A stretch of 9,675 nucleotides of DNA from an uncultured Colwellia sp. (GCA_913020705.1 CAJWBY010000160.1:1-9675); one strand, 5' to 3'; counted from the stretch's first letter, positions 1 through 7,146 are shown. The notes: generated by a model not told the origin, from the sequence alone. Program-made: numbers and translations.

Positions 1-77
1 ACACAGTCAGTGAAGTGCAATCAATTAAACATGCTTTTGATAATAAAATAAAGGCACAAAAAGGGATTGATTGGTAG
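1..77 (+). CDS. 3' end of an unidentified protein gene
   Basis: An open frame enters from the left edge (first whole codon at position 3) and ends at TAG 75-77. It encodes about 24 residues ending in KAQKGIDW. It is the only + strand frame that stays open here: the other two stop at 10-12 and 49-51. A strong terminator hairpin starts 23 bp after the stop, as expected at the end of a gene. The tail is hydrophilic and lysine-rich and shows no motif I can name. Being a real C-terminus is inferred from the frame and the terminator; the function is unknown. Confidence 0.55.
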   Translation, partial: TVSEVQSIKHAFDNKIKAQKGIDW

Positions 78-100
78 TTTTGCGGACATTACAAAAATGA

Positions 101-126
101 AAAAGCCCATGCTAGCATGGGCTTTT
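101..126. terminator. Two-way intrinsic terminator between convergent genes
   Basis: A 26-bp perfect palindrome with half-site AAAAGCCCATGCT. The GC-rich core GCCCATGC/GCATGGGC is followed on the + strand by eight Ts (123-130). On the minus strand it is followed by the complement of an A-rich stretch (98-104). It lies between the + strand gene ending at 77 and the minus-strand chemotaxis gene ending at 177, so it probably terminates both transcripts. Confidence 0.88.
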
Positions 127-176
127 TTTTGATCTGCTTTCTGTTAAACAGAGTCTGGTTTAATCATAGAGGCACG

Positions 177-1343
177 TTACACGCAGATTCTATTTAATGT
201 TGTAGAAACATCTATTGAAGTATTTTGCTGTTGCTCTGCATGTTGAGCAACAGAACTTAAACCATTAGAGATATCTCGGCTCAAAGAAGCTACTTCGGCC
301 ATATTTGTACTTACCGAGGCGGTAGATTGTTGCTGTTGTTCAGTGCCACTCGCAATTTGAGATGTTAATGTATTAACTTCATTAAATATTTGACCTATTT
401 GCTCTAAGGCTTCAACAACTTCCGCAGAATGCGTTAGGCTATCTTGTGTTAATTCTTGTCCACGAGAAATAGCAGTTACCGCATTGGTTGATTTTTCTTG
501 CAAACCTTCAACCATGGATTGTATTTCAACTGTCGCTTCTTGCGTTCTGTGTGCAAGAGCTCTTACTTCATCTGCAACAACAGCAAAACCTCGACCCTGC
601 TCTCCAGCACGTGCGGCTTCAATCGCTGCATTTAACGCTAATAGGTTTGTTTGATCTGCAATACCACGAATAACATCAAGCACAGAGCCGATATTAGAAC
701 ACTCTGTTTGAAGTAAAGCTAAATCAGTCGCCATTTCGGTTACTTCTTCAGAAAAAGCTTCGATAGTTTGCTGACTCGTATTCGAAGAAGTTCGACCTTG
801 CGACAAAATAGCAATAACTTGATCCGTTGTATCACTAACTTGTGAAGCGCTTTCTGAAAGAATACTAGACGTTGAAGCGACTTCATCAATAGAATTCGCC
901 ATTAATTCTATTTGACGGGATGAATCATCAACCGCTTGAACAGAGTCGACCATTTGTGATGAAAGCGAAGATGAACCATCTTTTAATGATTCAGATTCAT
1001 TTCGCAATTCTGCAAGTACATCTGACAAGTCGCTAATAAATGAACTAAGTTCATTAGTTGTAAGAGCAAGCTCGTCATCTCCAGGATCAATCAATGGGCC
1101 AGAAGGCGCTTTTGTAGGATTTACAACAAGTTTGAGGTAGTCTTGTAATTTCGTTAAACGAGATGATAGCTGCTGCTCATTAAATATAAACCCTGCAATC
1201 AATTGAACAACGATTAACGCTAACAATATGCCAATAACAGTTGATTTACCTAACTCGTCAGCTAGTAGCATAATAAGTAGAGTTGCTAATAATCCAACAA
1301 CCGCTGTTGGTATAAGTAATTTCACGCTTAAGCGAGTAAACAT
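177..1343 (-). CDS. Methyl-accepting chemotaxis protein without a periplasmic sensor domain
   Basis: A 388-residue membrane receptor that would control the CheA kinase through CheW and so bias flagellar rotation. Two hydrophobic segments (about residues 9-27 and 36-53) are joined by only about 8 residues, so there is no Cache, 4HB or other periplasmic ligand domain. Residues 57-112 look like a HAMP linker (DDELA at 89-93). The rest is a long coiled coil rich in S, T, E and Q. The hairpin tip that contacts CheA/CheW is intact at about 222-268 ([20 protein letters not shown], then [17 protein letters not shown]). There is no C-terminal NWETF-type tether for CheR/CheB; the protein ends NRICV. 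The ATG at 1341-1343 begins a typical short basic N-terminus before the first membrane helix. The signal sensed is unknown and could be cytoplasmic or in the membrane. The gene appears monocistronic. Confidence 0.93.
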   Translation of the reverse strand: MFTRLSVKLLIPTAVVGLLATLLIMLLADELGKSTVIGILLALIVVQLIAGFIFNEQQLSSRLTKLQDYLKLVVNPTKAPSGPLIDPGDDELALTTNELSSFISDLSDVLAELRNESESLKDGSSSLSSQMVDSVQAVDDSSRQIELMANSIDEVASTSSILSESASQVSDTTDQVIAILSQGRTSSNTSQQTIEAFSEEVTEMATDLALLQTECSNIGSVLDVIRGIADQTNLLALNAAIEAARAGEQGRGFAVVADEVRALAHRTQEATVEIQSMVEGLQEKSTNAVTAISRGQELTQDSLTHSAEVVEALEQIGQIFNEVNTLTSQIASGTEQQQQSTASVSTNMAEVASLSRDISNGLSSVAQHAEQQQNTSIDVSTTLNRICV

Positions 1344-1497
1344 AGAGTATCCATCATGTTAGTTTGTAAAGGTTAGTTTTCAATAAATAGGGTTAATATA
1401 ATCTATTTGTGTTTATCTTATTATAAATTACCTATTATTTTACGATTTGGCTAACAATATTTACTAATTTTGGTAATTGGACAAAACACTGATATTA

Positions 1498-1761
1498 GGG
1501 GCTGTTGATCTTTCGAGATTATTTTTGCAGCTTTTTGTTGGCTATTTATACAAGGCAGAGCATTTGTCATGTGGTTATCCCACATAAAAACGCGATAACG
1601 CCGTAAAAATGTCCAACAAATGCTGTCCGAAGGATTCGGCTAAAAGCGTTTTATTCTTTGTTGAGTAGTATTTGCTTAGAATGACTAGGCTACACACTAC
1701 TCGCCGCGATTAAAACGCTTTTATCTCGAACAAAACTTAACCACGAAAGATCAACAGACCC
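1498..1761. mobile_element. MITE-like element with 22-bp terminal inverted repeats
   Basis: The ends are inverted copies of AGGG[G/T]CTGTTGATCTTTCG. With flanking bases the match runs over 1494-1515 and 1744-1765, with one mismatch in 22. TA flanks both ends, as expected for TA-targeting IS630/mariner-type transposition, but ATT/AAT symmetry makes the exact border uncertain. The 264-bp interior has no meaningful open frame. It is visibly richer in GC than the surrounding AT-rich spacer and holds several nested hairpins. The combination of inverted ends, no transposase and strong secondary structure suggests a non-autonomous element mobilised in trans. I have an impression that similar sequences recur between genes in Alteromonadales, but this could not be checked here. 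Confidence 0.72.
1559..1723. repeat. Nested hairpins inside the MITE-like element
   Basis: Four inverted-repeat sets can be read directly. (a) AGCATTTGT 1559-1567 pairs with ACAAATGCT 1616-1624, and encloses ATGTGG 1569-1574 with CCACAT 1580-1585. (b) CCGAA 1627-1631 pairs with TTCGG 1635-1639 around a 3-base loop. (c) TAAAAGCGTTTTA 1641-1653 pairs perfectly with TAAAACGCTTTTA 1711-1723. (d) Inside (c), GAGTAGT 1663-1669 pairs with ACTACTC 1696-1702. The element would therefore fold as RNA or single-stranded DNA into a series of stems enclosed by the terminal repeats. Confidence 0.8.
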
Positions 1762-1828
1762 TAATTTAGGTATAATTAAATCTATTAATTGTTAATCGCT
1801 CATAAAAGAGCAAAGAGGAAATCGATAA

Positions 1829-1987
1829 ATGTCTATTTTTATTATCATTATTTCGTTAGGTATTATTGTTGGAGGGATAACTATGCTAAAAAAATCTGCT
1901 CGAAAATTTAATCTGAATCAAGAACAACTTGAACGTATTAAAAAACGATCAAAAGAACAAGAAGATAAAGACCTAAAAGACAAATAA
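1829..1987 (+). CDS. Small membrane protein, DUF2897-like
   Basis: A 52-codon gene starting ATG, with a good ribosome site AGAGGAA (1814-1820) 8 bases upstream. The product begins MSIFIIIISLGIIVGGITML, a single membrane helix (residues 2-20). A lysine-, glutamate- and glutamine-rich cytoplasmic tail follows (from KKSARKFNLNQEQLERIKKR to KDLKDK), probably helical. A short N-terminal helix with an LGIIVG-type motif followed by L-K and a charged tail is what I recall of DUF2897, a family of about 50-60 residues in Vibrio, Shewanella and Colwellia with no known function. The family assignment is by recall. A TATAAT at 1771-1776, just beyond the MITE end, is a possible -10 box, but no good -35 pairs with it. 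Confidence 0.72.
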   Translation: MSIFIIIISLGIIVGGITMLKKSARKFNLNQEQLERIKKRSKEQEDKDLKDK

Positions 1988-2211
1988 TGACGATAAGTTC
2001 TGAGGTTCAAGTATGAATAAAATTGGTATTGTTGAACAATCAATCTCAATAATTTTACTTTTAAAAAAATACGATATAAAAATTCACGTTATTAATACGG
2101 GTAATTATTACTAAATAGATATACATCATAAACAATTGATCTTACATTTATCTTTCACTTCATACGGTATTCTCATAAAATCAATTCATAGATCATTTAT
2201 CAAGGCATTCC

Positions 2212-2811
2212 GTGAAATCTATTCAACATTTATTCGACAATAATCAGCAATGGGCTGACAAAATAAAAGAAGAAGACCCTGACTTCTTTAAACGCTTGTC
2301 CGAACAACAAAAACCAGAATACCTATGGATAGGGTGTTCCGATTCAAGAGTTCCTGCCAATGAATTATTAGGCATGTCTCCTGGTGAAGTTTTTGTACAT
2401 CGTAATATTGCTAATCAAGTTATCCACACTGATTTGAACTGCCTTTCTGTCATTCAGTTTGCTGTAGAGATACTTAAAGTTAAACACATAATAGTGTGCG
2501 GTCACTACGGCTGTGGTGGAATAATAGCGTCAATTGATAATAAACGTCATGGACTAATTGATAATTGGCTGGGACATATTAAAGATGTGTACCGCTTTCA
2601 TAAAGACAAACTTGATGCTGTTGAAGATCACAAAACTAAGGTCAACTTGCTTTGTGACCTTAATGTCGTAGAGCAAGTAGCAAACGTTTGCCATACCACA
2701 ACATTAGTGAATGCTTGGAAAGAAAAACAAGACGTTACAGTTCATGGGTTTGTTTATAATTTGCATGATGGTATTTTAAAGAATTTAAACGTTTCATTCA
2801 GCGGAAATTGA
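2212..2811 (+). CDS. can: Beta-class carbonic anhydrase
   Basis: A cytoplasmic zinc enzyme that interconverts CO2 and bicarbonate, supplying bicarbonate to carboxylases. The 199-residue product fits the E. coli Can family in length and numbering. The zinc ligands are C42, D44, H98 and C101 (CSDSR at 42-46, HYGCGG at 98-103). The D44/R46 dyad is present. W39, R64 and a tyrosine at 182 match the non-catalytic bicarbonate pocket of type II (allosteric, pH-sensitive) beta-carbonic anhydrases such as E. coli and Haemophilus Can. The start is GTG, supported by AAGG (2202-2205) 6 bases upstream and by alignment of the zinc residues with E. coli numbering. The cobA gene begins 3 bp after the stop, so the two are probably co-transcribed. 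Confidence 0.95.
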   Translation: MKSIQHLFDNNQQWADKIKEEDPDFFKRLSEQQKPEYLWIGCSDSRVPANELLGMSPGEVFVHRNIANQVIHTDLNCLSVIQFAVEILKVKHIIVCGHYGCGGIIASIDNKRHGLIDNWLGHIKDVYRFHKDKLDAVEDHKTKVNLLCDLNVVEQVANVCHTTTLVNAWKEKQDVTVHGFVYNLHDGILKNLNVSFSGN

Positions 2812-2814
2812 TTC

Positions 2815-3621
2815 ATGACAATAGCAATACCTGAATCCCCTTTAACGAAAAAACCATTTTCATCAGGGGAAGTAGCTTTAGTTGGCGCTGGTCCTGGTGA
2901 TCCTGAACTACTTACCTTACAAGCTTTTCGTTTTATCAAACAAGCTGAAGTTGTAATATACGACCGATTAGTCAGTGCAGAAATCTTAGCTTTGTTACCC
3001 GATAATTGTGAACGAATATACGTAGGGAAAAAACAAGCAGTACACCGTGTACCACAAGATGAAATTAATCAGTTATTAGTCGAACACGCTAAGCAAAACA
3101 AAAAAGTTCTACGTTTAAAAGGCGGCGACCCATTTGTTTTCGGTCGTGGTGGCGAAGAAGCGCAATTTATCCTAAAACACGAAATTTCTTGCCATATTGT
3201 TCCAGGAATGACGGCAGCTTCGGCGTGTACAAGTTATGTAGGTATTCCATTAACTCATCGACAAGTTGCACAAAGCTGTACATTTATCACTGGCAATGTG
3301 CAAAACAATGGGGAATTAGACTTACCTTGGCAAACGCTTAACGATAATAAACAAACTGTTGTTTTTTATATGGGGATTAAAAGCTTGCCGATAATTAGTG
3401 AGCAGCTCATCAAAGCTGGTCGAAAGGCTTCAACCCCGGCAGCATTAATTTTTAAAGGAACAAATCCTGAACAACAAGTTTATCGAGGAACTTTAGAAGG
3501 ATTAAATCATTTGGTTGAATTACATAATATCAAACCTCCAACGCTAGTCGTTATCGGCGATGTTATTAATACCTTTGATGAAAAACACTTAACAAATCTA
3601 GGTTACTTATCTCACAAATAA
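2815..3621 (+). CDS. cobA: Uroporphyrinogen-III C-methyltransferase (SUMT)
   Basis: Transfers two methyl groups from S-adenosylmethionine to uroporphyrinogen III to make precorrin-2, the branch point to siroheme (the cofactor of sulfite and nitrite reductases) and cobalamin. The 268 residues carry the standard SUMT motifs in order: VGAGPGDPELLT (23-34), YDRLV (49-53), LKGGDPFVFGRGGEE (101-115), VPGMTAASACTSY (129-141) and PLTHR (145-149). This is the methyltransferase alone. The dehydrogenase/ferrochelatase half of CysG is absent, so siroheme synthesis would need a separate enzyme encoded elsewhere. The usual I and G of the PGITAASG motif are M and A here (PGMTAASA), a mild departure. The start lies 3 bp after the can stop codon, with its ribosome site (GCGGAAA) inside the end of can. 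Confidence 0.94.
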   Translation: MTIAIPESPLTKKPFSSGEVALVGAGPGDPELLTLQAFRFIKQAEVVIYDRLVSAEILALLPDNCERIYVGKKQAVHRVPQDEINQLLVEHAKQNKKVLRLKGGDPFVFGRGGEEAQFILKHEISCHIVPGMTAASACTSYVGIPLTHRQVAQSCTFITGNVQNNGELDLPWQTLNDNKQTVVFYMGIKSLPIISEQLIKAGRKASTPAALIFKGTNPEQQVYRGTLEGLNHLVELHNIKPPTLVVIGDVINTFDEKHLTNLGYLSHK

Positions 3622-3684
3622 GAATTAACGAACAACAATCAGAATCTAAACAAAGTATCGAAACAGAGAGTGTAAAGCTAGCAT

Positions 3685-3724
3685 AAACCTACTTAGATAT
3701 TTATTATATATTTGGTAGGTTTTG
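3685..3724 (+). terminator. Possible terminator after can-cobA
   Basis: AAACCTAC (3685-3692) pairs with GTAGGTTT (3715-3722). An inner AU-rich stem, AGATAT 3695-3700 with ATATTT 3708-3713, would shorten the loop and uses one G-U pair. The T run is short (3720-3723), so termination may be weak. It sits between the cobA stop and the ribosome site of the next operon. Confidence 0.4.
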
Positions 3725-3775
3725 ATTAAGAACTTCAATAAAATAATTAATCATTCGATAAAAATAATAATAACT

Positions 3776-3779
3776 GGAG
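3776..3779 (+). promoter_or_regulatory. Ribosome binding site that fixes the start of the YdbS-like gene
   Basis: GGAG lies 8 bases before ATG 3788-3790. The open frame extends back to a TTG at 3722, but that codon overlaps the putative terminator hairpin and has no ribosome site. The 22 extra residues would be asparagine-, isoleucine- and lysine-rich and unlike the family. The ATG at 3788 is therefore preferred. Confidence 0.8.
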
Positions 3780-3787
3780 TACACACT

Positions 3788-4333
3788 ATGGACGGAATCG
3801 CTAACTTCTCAAATACGGCTCTGCCAAGTCAACATTTACCTCAATTACAACAACTTAATTTTGAACAGCTGTCACCTCATTACACTCAAAGTAATCGTTA
3901 CATCAACTTATTTACAACAGCAATAATAATGTCAATATTATACATTGTTCAACTACAAACCTTTATCCCTCTACCTCATGAGGCAAACGATGTACTCATG
4001 TTTATTATTTGGCTTGTAGCTTTGGTTGGCTTCATGAGTACCATTTATAATGCTATCGCTGATAAAAGAAAGTTTTACGCACTTAGAAACCAAGACCTTA
4101 ATTATAAAAGTGGCGTTATTTTTTGTAAAACTGTTAGCCAGCCAATGTTACGTATTCAACATGTTGAGTTAAAACGTGGACCTGTTGACCGTAAAATAGG
4201 CCTAGCTAAACTGCAAGTTTTCAGTGCTGGTGGTGCAATGCATACCTTTGAAATACCAGGTTTACCGCTAGCAACAGCCGAGAGTATTCGCCAATTTATC
4301 CTTGATCATAAAGACGTTAATCATCATGGATAA
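3788..4333 (+). CDS. Bacterial PH-domain membrane protein, YdbS-like
   Basis: A 181-residue inner-membrane protein. Two hydrophobic helices (about residues 40-57 and 68-88) follow a polar N-terminal region. A bacterial PH (bPH_2, formerly DUF304) domain comes next at about 95-173, with the family signatures YALRNQDLNYKSGV, QPMLRIQHVELKRGPVDRKIGLAKL and AGGAMHTFEIPGL. YdbS and YdbT are usually encoded together, as here. In Bacillus subtilis ydbST is, as I recall, in the SigW cell-envelope regulon and linked to resistance to a membrane-active peptide; whether that role holds in marine proteobacteria is unknown. The start at 3788 is set by its ribosome site. The last 8 bp overlap the next gene, which suggests translational coupling. 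Confidence 0.88.
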   Translation: MDGIANFSNTALPSQHLPQLQQLNFEQLSPHYTQSNRYINLFTTAIIMSILYIVQLQTFIPLPHEANDVLMFIIWLVALVGFMSTIYNAIADKRKFYALRNQDLNYKSGVIFCKTVSQPMLRIQHVELKRGPVDRKIGLAKLQVFSAGGAMHTFEIPGLPLATAESIRQFILDHKDVNHHG

Positions 4334-5924
4334 TTCACCAGACGCTTTGAGCCATGATTTAGCAGATACGCCTCAAACGGATGAAAAATTACAAAGTACC
4401 CAAGATTGGCAGCGAATTTCGCCAATAGCTATTATTTATTTTTTAGCAAAATTTCTCGTGGCTTTTTTAAGTAATATCGTTGTGTTTTTACCTGCTTTAT
4501 ATTTAAGTTACGACAATATCATTGCACACCCCCATTTATGGCTACCCATAGGTTTAAGTATAATATCCCTTATTGGACTCTCTACATTTTTGAGTTTTTA
4601 CTTTTTTCAATATCGATTGTATCAAGATCATATTGAGATACGTTCAGGGGTAATTTCTAAAACATACGTCAACTTACCTTTTGCTAAAATACAAAATGTA
4701 AAGCTTGAGGAGCCAATATATTATCGACCTTTTGGTTTTACTTGCTTACAACTTGATACTGCCGGCTCAGCTAAACAAGAAGCTAAAGTCGTAGCTTTAA
4801 AAGTTGAATTTGCAGAGCGACTAAAAAAAGAAATATTAGCTCAACATGAAATGGCAAGTTCTGCTGAACTCGATAATGAGATCAACACTACAAGTGGTTC
4901 AACTAAAGATGGGAATAACAGTGAAGTTATTTTAAATACCCGAAGTATTTCTGATCTTATTATTCACGGATTAACCAATAATAGAATTTGGATATTTTTA
5001 GGTGGTTTAGCGCCTTTCTTTGATGATTTTGGACGATATATTGTAGAATTTTTTGATGGTTTAGGAATAGATCTTGAAAAGTTTCTTACTTTTGCTGACA
5101 AACCCATGTGGCAAATAGGATTATATGCCGTTACGTTAACTTTTATTATTTTATTGCCTTTTACCCTTTTCTCTATCGCTGGTTCTATTATTACGTTTTA
5201 CAACTACACATTAAGTAAAATCGGCGATCGTTATATAAGGCGCAGTGGTTTATTAACCAAATATGAAGTGATCATGCGGTTGTCACGCCTACAAATGGTA
5301 ATCCGCCAGCAAGACTGGCTGGATGTGCTACTTAAGCGAATTAATCTTAAATTTGAACAAAGCAATAGTGCTTTAAATCAATATCAAGCGAATGCTGAAA
5401 ATAGCCGTATAATTGTTCCTTCAATTAATCCTAGCGAGTGTTTGGCATTAATTGACGATGTTTATCCCGAAAATACAATGATGACTATTGATTATCAAAG
5501 CATAAGCAAGCGCTTTTTACTCCGTAATTTAGGCTATATTCTTACACCGATATTTATGTTATTTTCGATCTTTTTCATCATCAATGATAAAACAAACTTG
5601 TTAATGGCAATAATTCCTGCTTATTTATTTTTTAGCTTATTAATTTACATGCGTTGGCTACGTTGGGGATACGCTAAAGATGACAATTTCATTTATATAC
5701 GTAAAGGCTATTTTGGCGTTGATTATTATTGTTTCCCCATATTTAAAACCCAACAAGTTCAATTTAAGCAAAGCTGGTTTCAAAAGCGCCATAAACTGAG
5801 CTCAGTGAGAATTGTGCTCGCTGCTGGTGCTCAAGACATTCCTTTTATAAAACAAGCGGTGGCTTATAGATTGCTCGATACGGCTATTTATCAAGTAGAA
5901 AGTAGCCGCAAGTCTTGGATGTAA
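4326..5924 (+). CDS. Bacterial PH-domain membrane protein with three PH repeats, YdbT-like
   Basis: A 532-residue membrane protein and partner of the upstream YdbS-like protein. The pattern is paired membrane helices followed by a bPH_2 domain, repeated three times. Helices lie at about 35-60 and 72-95, with PH1 at about 95-172 (IRSGVISKTYVNLPFAKIQNV). Helices at about 220-232 and 264-292 precede PH2 at about 293-380 (IRRSGLLTKYEVIMRLSRLQMV). Helices at about 400-419 and 424-442 precede PH3 at about 445-523 (IRKGYFGVDYYCFPIFKTQQVQ). A polar serine- and asparagine-rich linker (175-205) separates PH1 from the second block. The chosen start is ATG 4326, which overlaps the previous stop as ATGGATAA. 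The open frame reaches back to TTG 4302, but that start would add 8 residues with no ribosome site. The molecular function is unknown. Confidence 0.87.
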   Translation: MDNSPDALSHDLADTPQTDEKLQSTQDWQRISPIAIIYFLAKFLVAFLSNIVVFLPALYLSYDNIIAHPHLWLPIGLSIISLIGLSTFLSFYFFQYRLYQDHIEIRSGVISKTYVNLPFAKIQNVKLEEPIYYRPFGFTCLQLDTAGSAKQEAKVVALKVEFAERLKKEILAQHEMASSAELDNEINTTSGSTKDGNNSEVILNTRSISDLIIHGLTNNRIWIFLGGLAPFFDDFGRYIVEFFDGLGIDLEKFLTFADKPMWQIGLYAVTLTFIILLPFTLFSIAGSIITFYNYTLSKIGDRYIRRSGLLTKYEVIMRLSRLQMVIRQQDWLDVLLKRINLKFEQSNSALNQYQANAENSRIIVPSINPSECLALIDDVYPENTMMTIDYQSISKRFLLRNLGYILTPIFMLFSIFFIINDKTNLLMAIIPAYLFFSLLIYMRWLRWGYAKDDNFIYIRKGYFGVDYYCFPIFKTQQVQFKQSWFQKRHKLSSVRIVLAAGAQDIPFIKQAVAYRLLDTAIYQVESSRKSWM

Positions 5925-5931
5925 GTGATAA

Positions 5932-6585
5932 ATGAGCAGTGAAAAAATATTCATAATCGGTTTGCCTCGTACTGGAACAACGAGTATTTGTTCAGCAATG
6001 CTTGAACTTGGCTATAACGTGGCTCATACCGCTTATACGCAGAAAACTTTCGACAATGCACAAGTTATTGCTGACACACCAATTTTTACAGATTATAAAC
6101 AATTAGACAGTTTTTACCCGAACAGTAAATTTATTTACTTATCACGGGGATCAGATAAGTGGATACCATCCATTAAACAGCTGTTACAACGCATGTATGT
6201 CAACGTCACCCGCGATGACGGTGGTTTCAATACTATTATTAAGCGTTGTTACCAAAAAACATTCTCCCCCTTTACCGTCGATAATATTGAAGATGATGAA
6301 TTTTTAGCAGAATGTTATTTACAACATCGGAATGAGATTAAGCATTATTTTGCGGAACGATCACAAGACTTACTTACCATAGATATTAGTGCCAATGATA
6401 GTTACGAAAAATTACTGAGTTTTTTATCATTGCCATGTTTACATAAACAGAATAAATTTGAACAAATGAATAGTGGCGGAAAAGTTACTGCTTGGAAAGA
6501 TTTAAAACATGTTAAGAAAGTAGAGTCGACAAAAAATGGTCGAATGAGTTTGTTAGATTATTCAGTGTTATTAGAAAAAGAATAA
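5932..6585 (+). CDS. P-loop sulfotransferase-like protein
   Basis: A 217-residue predicted cytoplasmic protein with no signal peptide. The N-terminus has a beta strand and the 5'-phosphosulfate-binding loop (IFIIGLPRTGTTS, 6-18), typical of PAPS-dependent sulfotransferases. A second strand (SKFIYLSRGSDKWIPS, 65-80) carries an arginine (R72), tryptophan (W77) and serine (S80) in the arrangement that binds the 3' phosphate of PAPS. The GLPRTGTTS...LGY start resembles the Sulfotransfer_4-like group common in marine bacteria. The acceptor cannot be read from sequence. The gene follows the YdbT-like gene by 7 bp with only a weak ribosome site, so it is probably the third gene of that operon. This suggests, without proving it, a role at the cell envelope. 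A strong terminator follows at once. Confidence 0.8.
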   Translation: MSSEKIFIIGLPRTGTTSICSAMLELGYNVAHTAYTQKTFDNAQVIADTPIFTDYKQLDSFYPNSKFIYLSRGSDKWIPSIKQLLQRMYVNVTRDDGGFNTIIKRCYQKTFSPFTVDNIEDDEFLAECYLQHRNEIKHYFAERSQDLLTIDISANDSYEKLLSFLSLPCLHKQNKFEQMNSGGKVTAWKDLKHVKKVESTKNGRMSLLDYSVLLEKE

Positions 6586-6626
6586 AAATATGCTGAGTTT
6601 TATAACAAAAAACTCAACATATTTTT
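6585..6626. terminator. Two-way intrinsic terminator between convergent genes
   Basis: AAAATATG (6585-6592) pairs with CATATTTT (6618-6625), and TGAGTTTT (6594-6601) with AAAACTCA (6609-6616). One C/A mismatch separates the two stem blocks and the loop is 7 bases. A T run follows on the + strand and an A run precedes, so the hairpin works in both directions. It starts inside the stop codon of the sulfotransferase-like gene and faces the end of the DUF2750-like gene. Confidence 0.85.
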
Positions 6627-6637
6627 ATAAATGACAC

Positions 6638-7009
6638 TTACAGTGCTTCAATCTCAGCAAGTGATTGACTGAATTCAGCCAAATCTAGCTCTAAATATTC
6701 GTTCTCTTCACCCTGACTTGATTCTTCTTGCCAGTTTATACCCACCATAACACCATCTTCACTTAAGTCTTCAAGCCAAAACTCTAACCAATCACTTAAT
6801 GTGATTTTAACGGGTACGTACTGTTCCCATTCCTCAGTACAATGCTTTTGGGCAAGTTCTTGACTAGACCATAATGGCATTACCTCACTATTTTCAAAAT
6901 TAATTGAATCAAGTACAACCCAGTCTTCACCTGATTTTTCTTGAAGTGCCCAAAACGATTGTGTGTTTTTTACGTCGACTAAAAAAGTGCTTAATATTGT
7001 TGAGTTCAT
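6638..7009 (-). CDS. DUF2750-like protein of unknown function
   Basis: A 123-residue acidic soluble protein. The run TQSFWALQEKSGEDWVVLDS, then VMPLWSSQELAQ, then a segment with DWLEFWLEDLSEDGVMVGINW, matches the pattern I recall for DUF2750: an aromatic-rich start, a central P-L-W-S and a conserved L-x-x-D-G-x-x-V-G-x-N-W near the end. No catalytic residues or membrane segments are visible. The family has no established function and the assignment is by recall. The gene is single, convergent with the sulfotransferase-like gene and divergent from the HD-GYP gene, sharing a 137-bp intergenic region. No strong ribosome site is seen before the ATG (only an AAAGAT stretch). Confidence 0.72.
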   Translation of the reverse strand: MNSTILSTFLVDVKNTQSFWALQEKSGEDWVVLDSINFENSEVMPLWSSQELAQKHCTEEWEQYVPVKITLSDWLEFWLEDLSEDGVMVGINWQEESSQGEENEYLELDLAEFSQSLAEIEAL

Positions 7010-7085
7010 GTTTATCTTTTTATCAATTAAGTTTGAGCAATAATGAATTATGTCATATTCAACCTGTATCTAAAATAACAATTCA

Positions 7086-7099
7086 TTGTAAGTTTACAA
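7086..7099. promoter_or_regulatory. Small palindrome in the divergent DUF2750/HD-GYP spacer
   Basis: TTGTAA and TTACAA are separated by two bases. It lies 47 bp before the HD-GYP start codon and 76 bp from the DUF2750-like start, where an operator might be expected. It resembles TyrR/HexR-type half-sites (TGTAA/TTACA), but the spacing fits neither. In such AT-rich DNA this could be chance. Confidence 0.22.
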
Positions 7100-7146
7100 A
7101 AAATAAGCAAGTATAAAACATAATTATAATAATAAAATTAAACACA

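Noticed and set aside
488..673. 61-codon + strand open frame inside the chemotaxis gene
   Set aside because: It lies opposite the conserved signalling tip of the chemoreceptor. It has no ribosome site and a low-complexity Q/L-rich product, so it is a shadow of the minus-strand gene.
1559..1723. Repeated stems between 1559 and 1723 as a CRISPR array or a structural RNA gene
   Set aside because: There are no regularly spaced direct repeats, only inverted ones. The enclosing terminal inverted repeats fit a MITE-like element better.
2013..2114. 33-codon open frame (MNKIGIVEQ...) before the carbonic anhydrase gene, with GAGG 7 bases upstream
   Set aside because: It is too short and unlike anything known, in an AT-rich spacer where such frames arise by chance. 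It could be a real microprotein or leader, but the sequence alone does not support it.
2754..2939. Minus-strand open frame across the can/cobA junction
   Set aside because: It overlaps two well-supported genes, shows no family motif and has no ribosome site.
3722..3787. TTG-initiated 22-residue N-terminal extension of the YdbS-like protein
   Set aside because: It has no ribosome site and overlaps a terminator-like hairpin, whereas ATG 3788 has a well-placed GGAG.
6904..7116. 70-codon + strand open frame overlapping the start of the DUF2750-like gene
   Set aside because: It is antisense to a better-supported gene, lacks a convincing ribosome site, and its product resembles no family.
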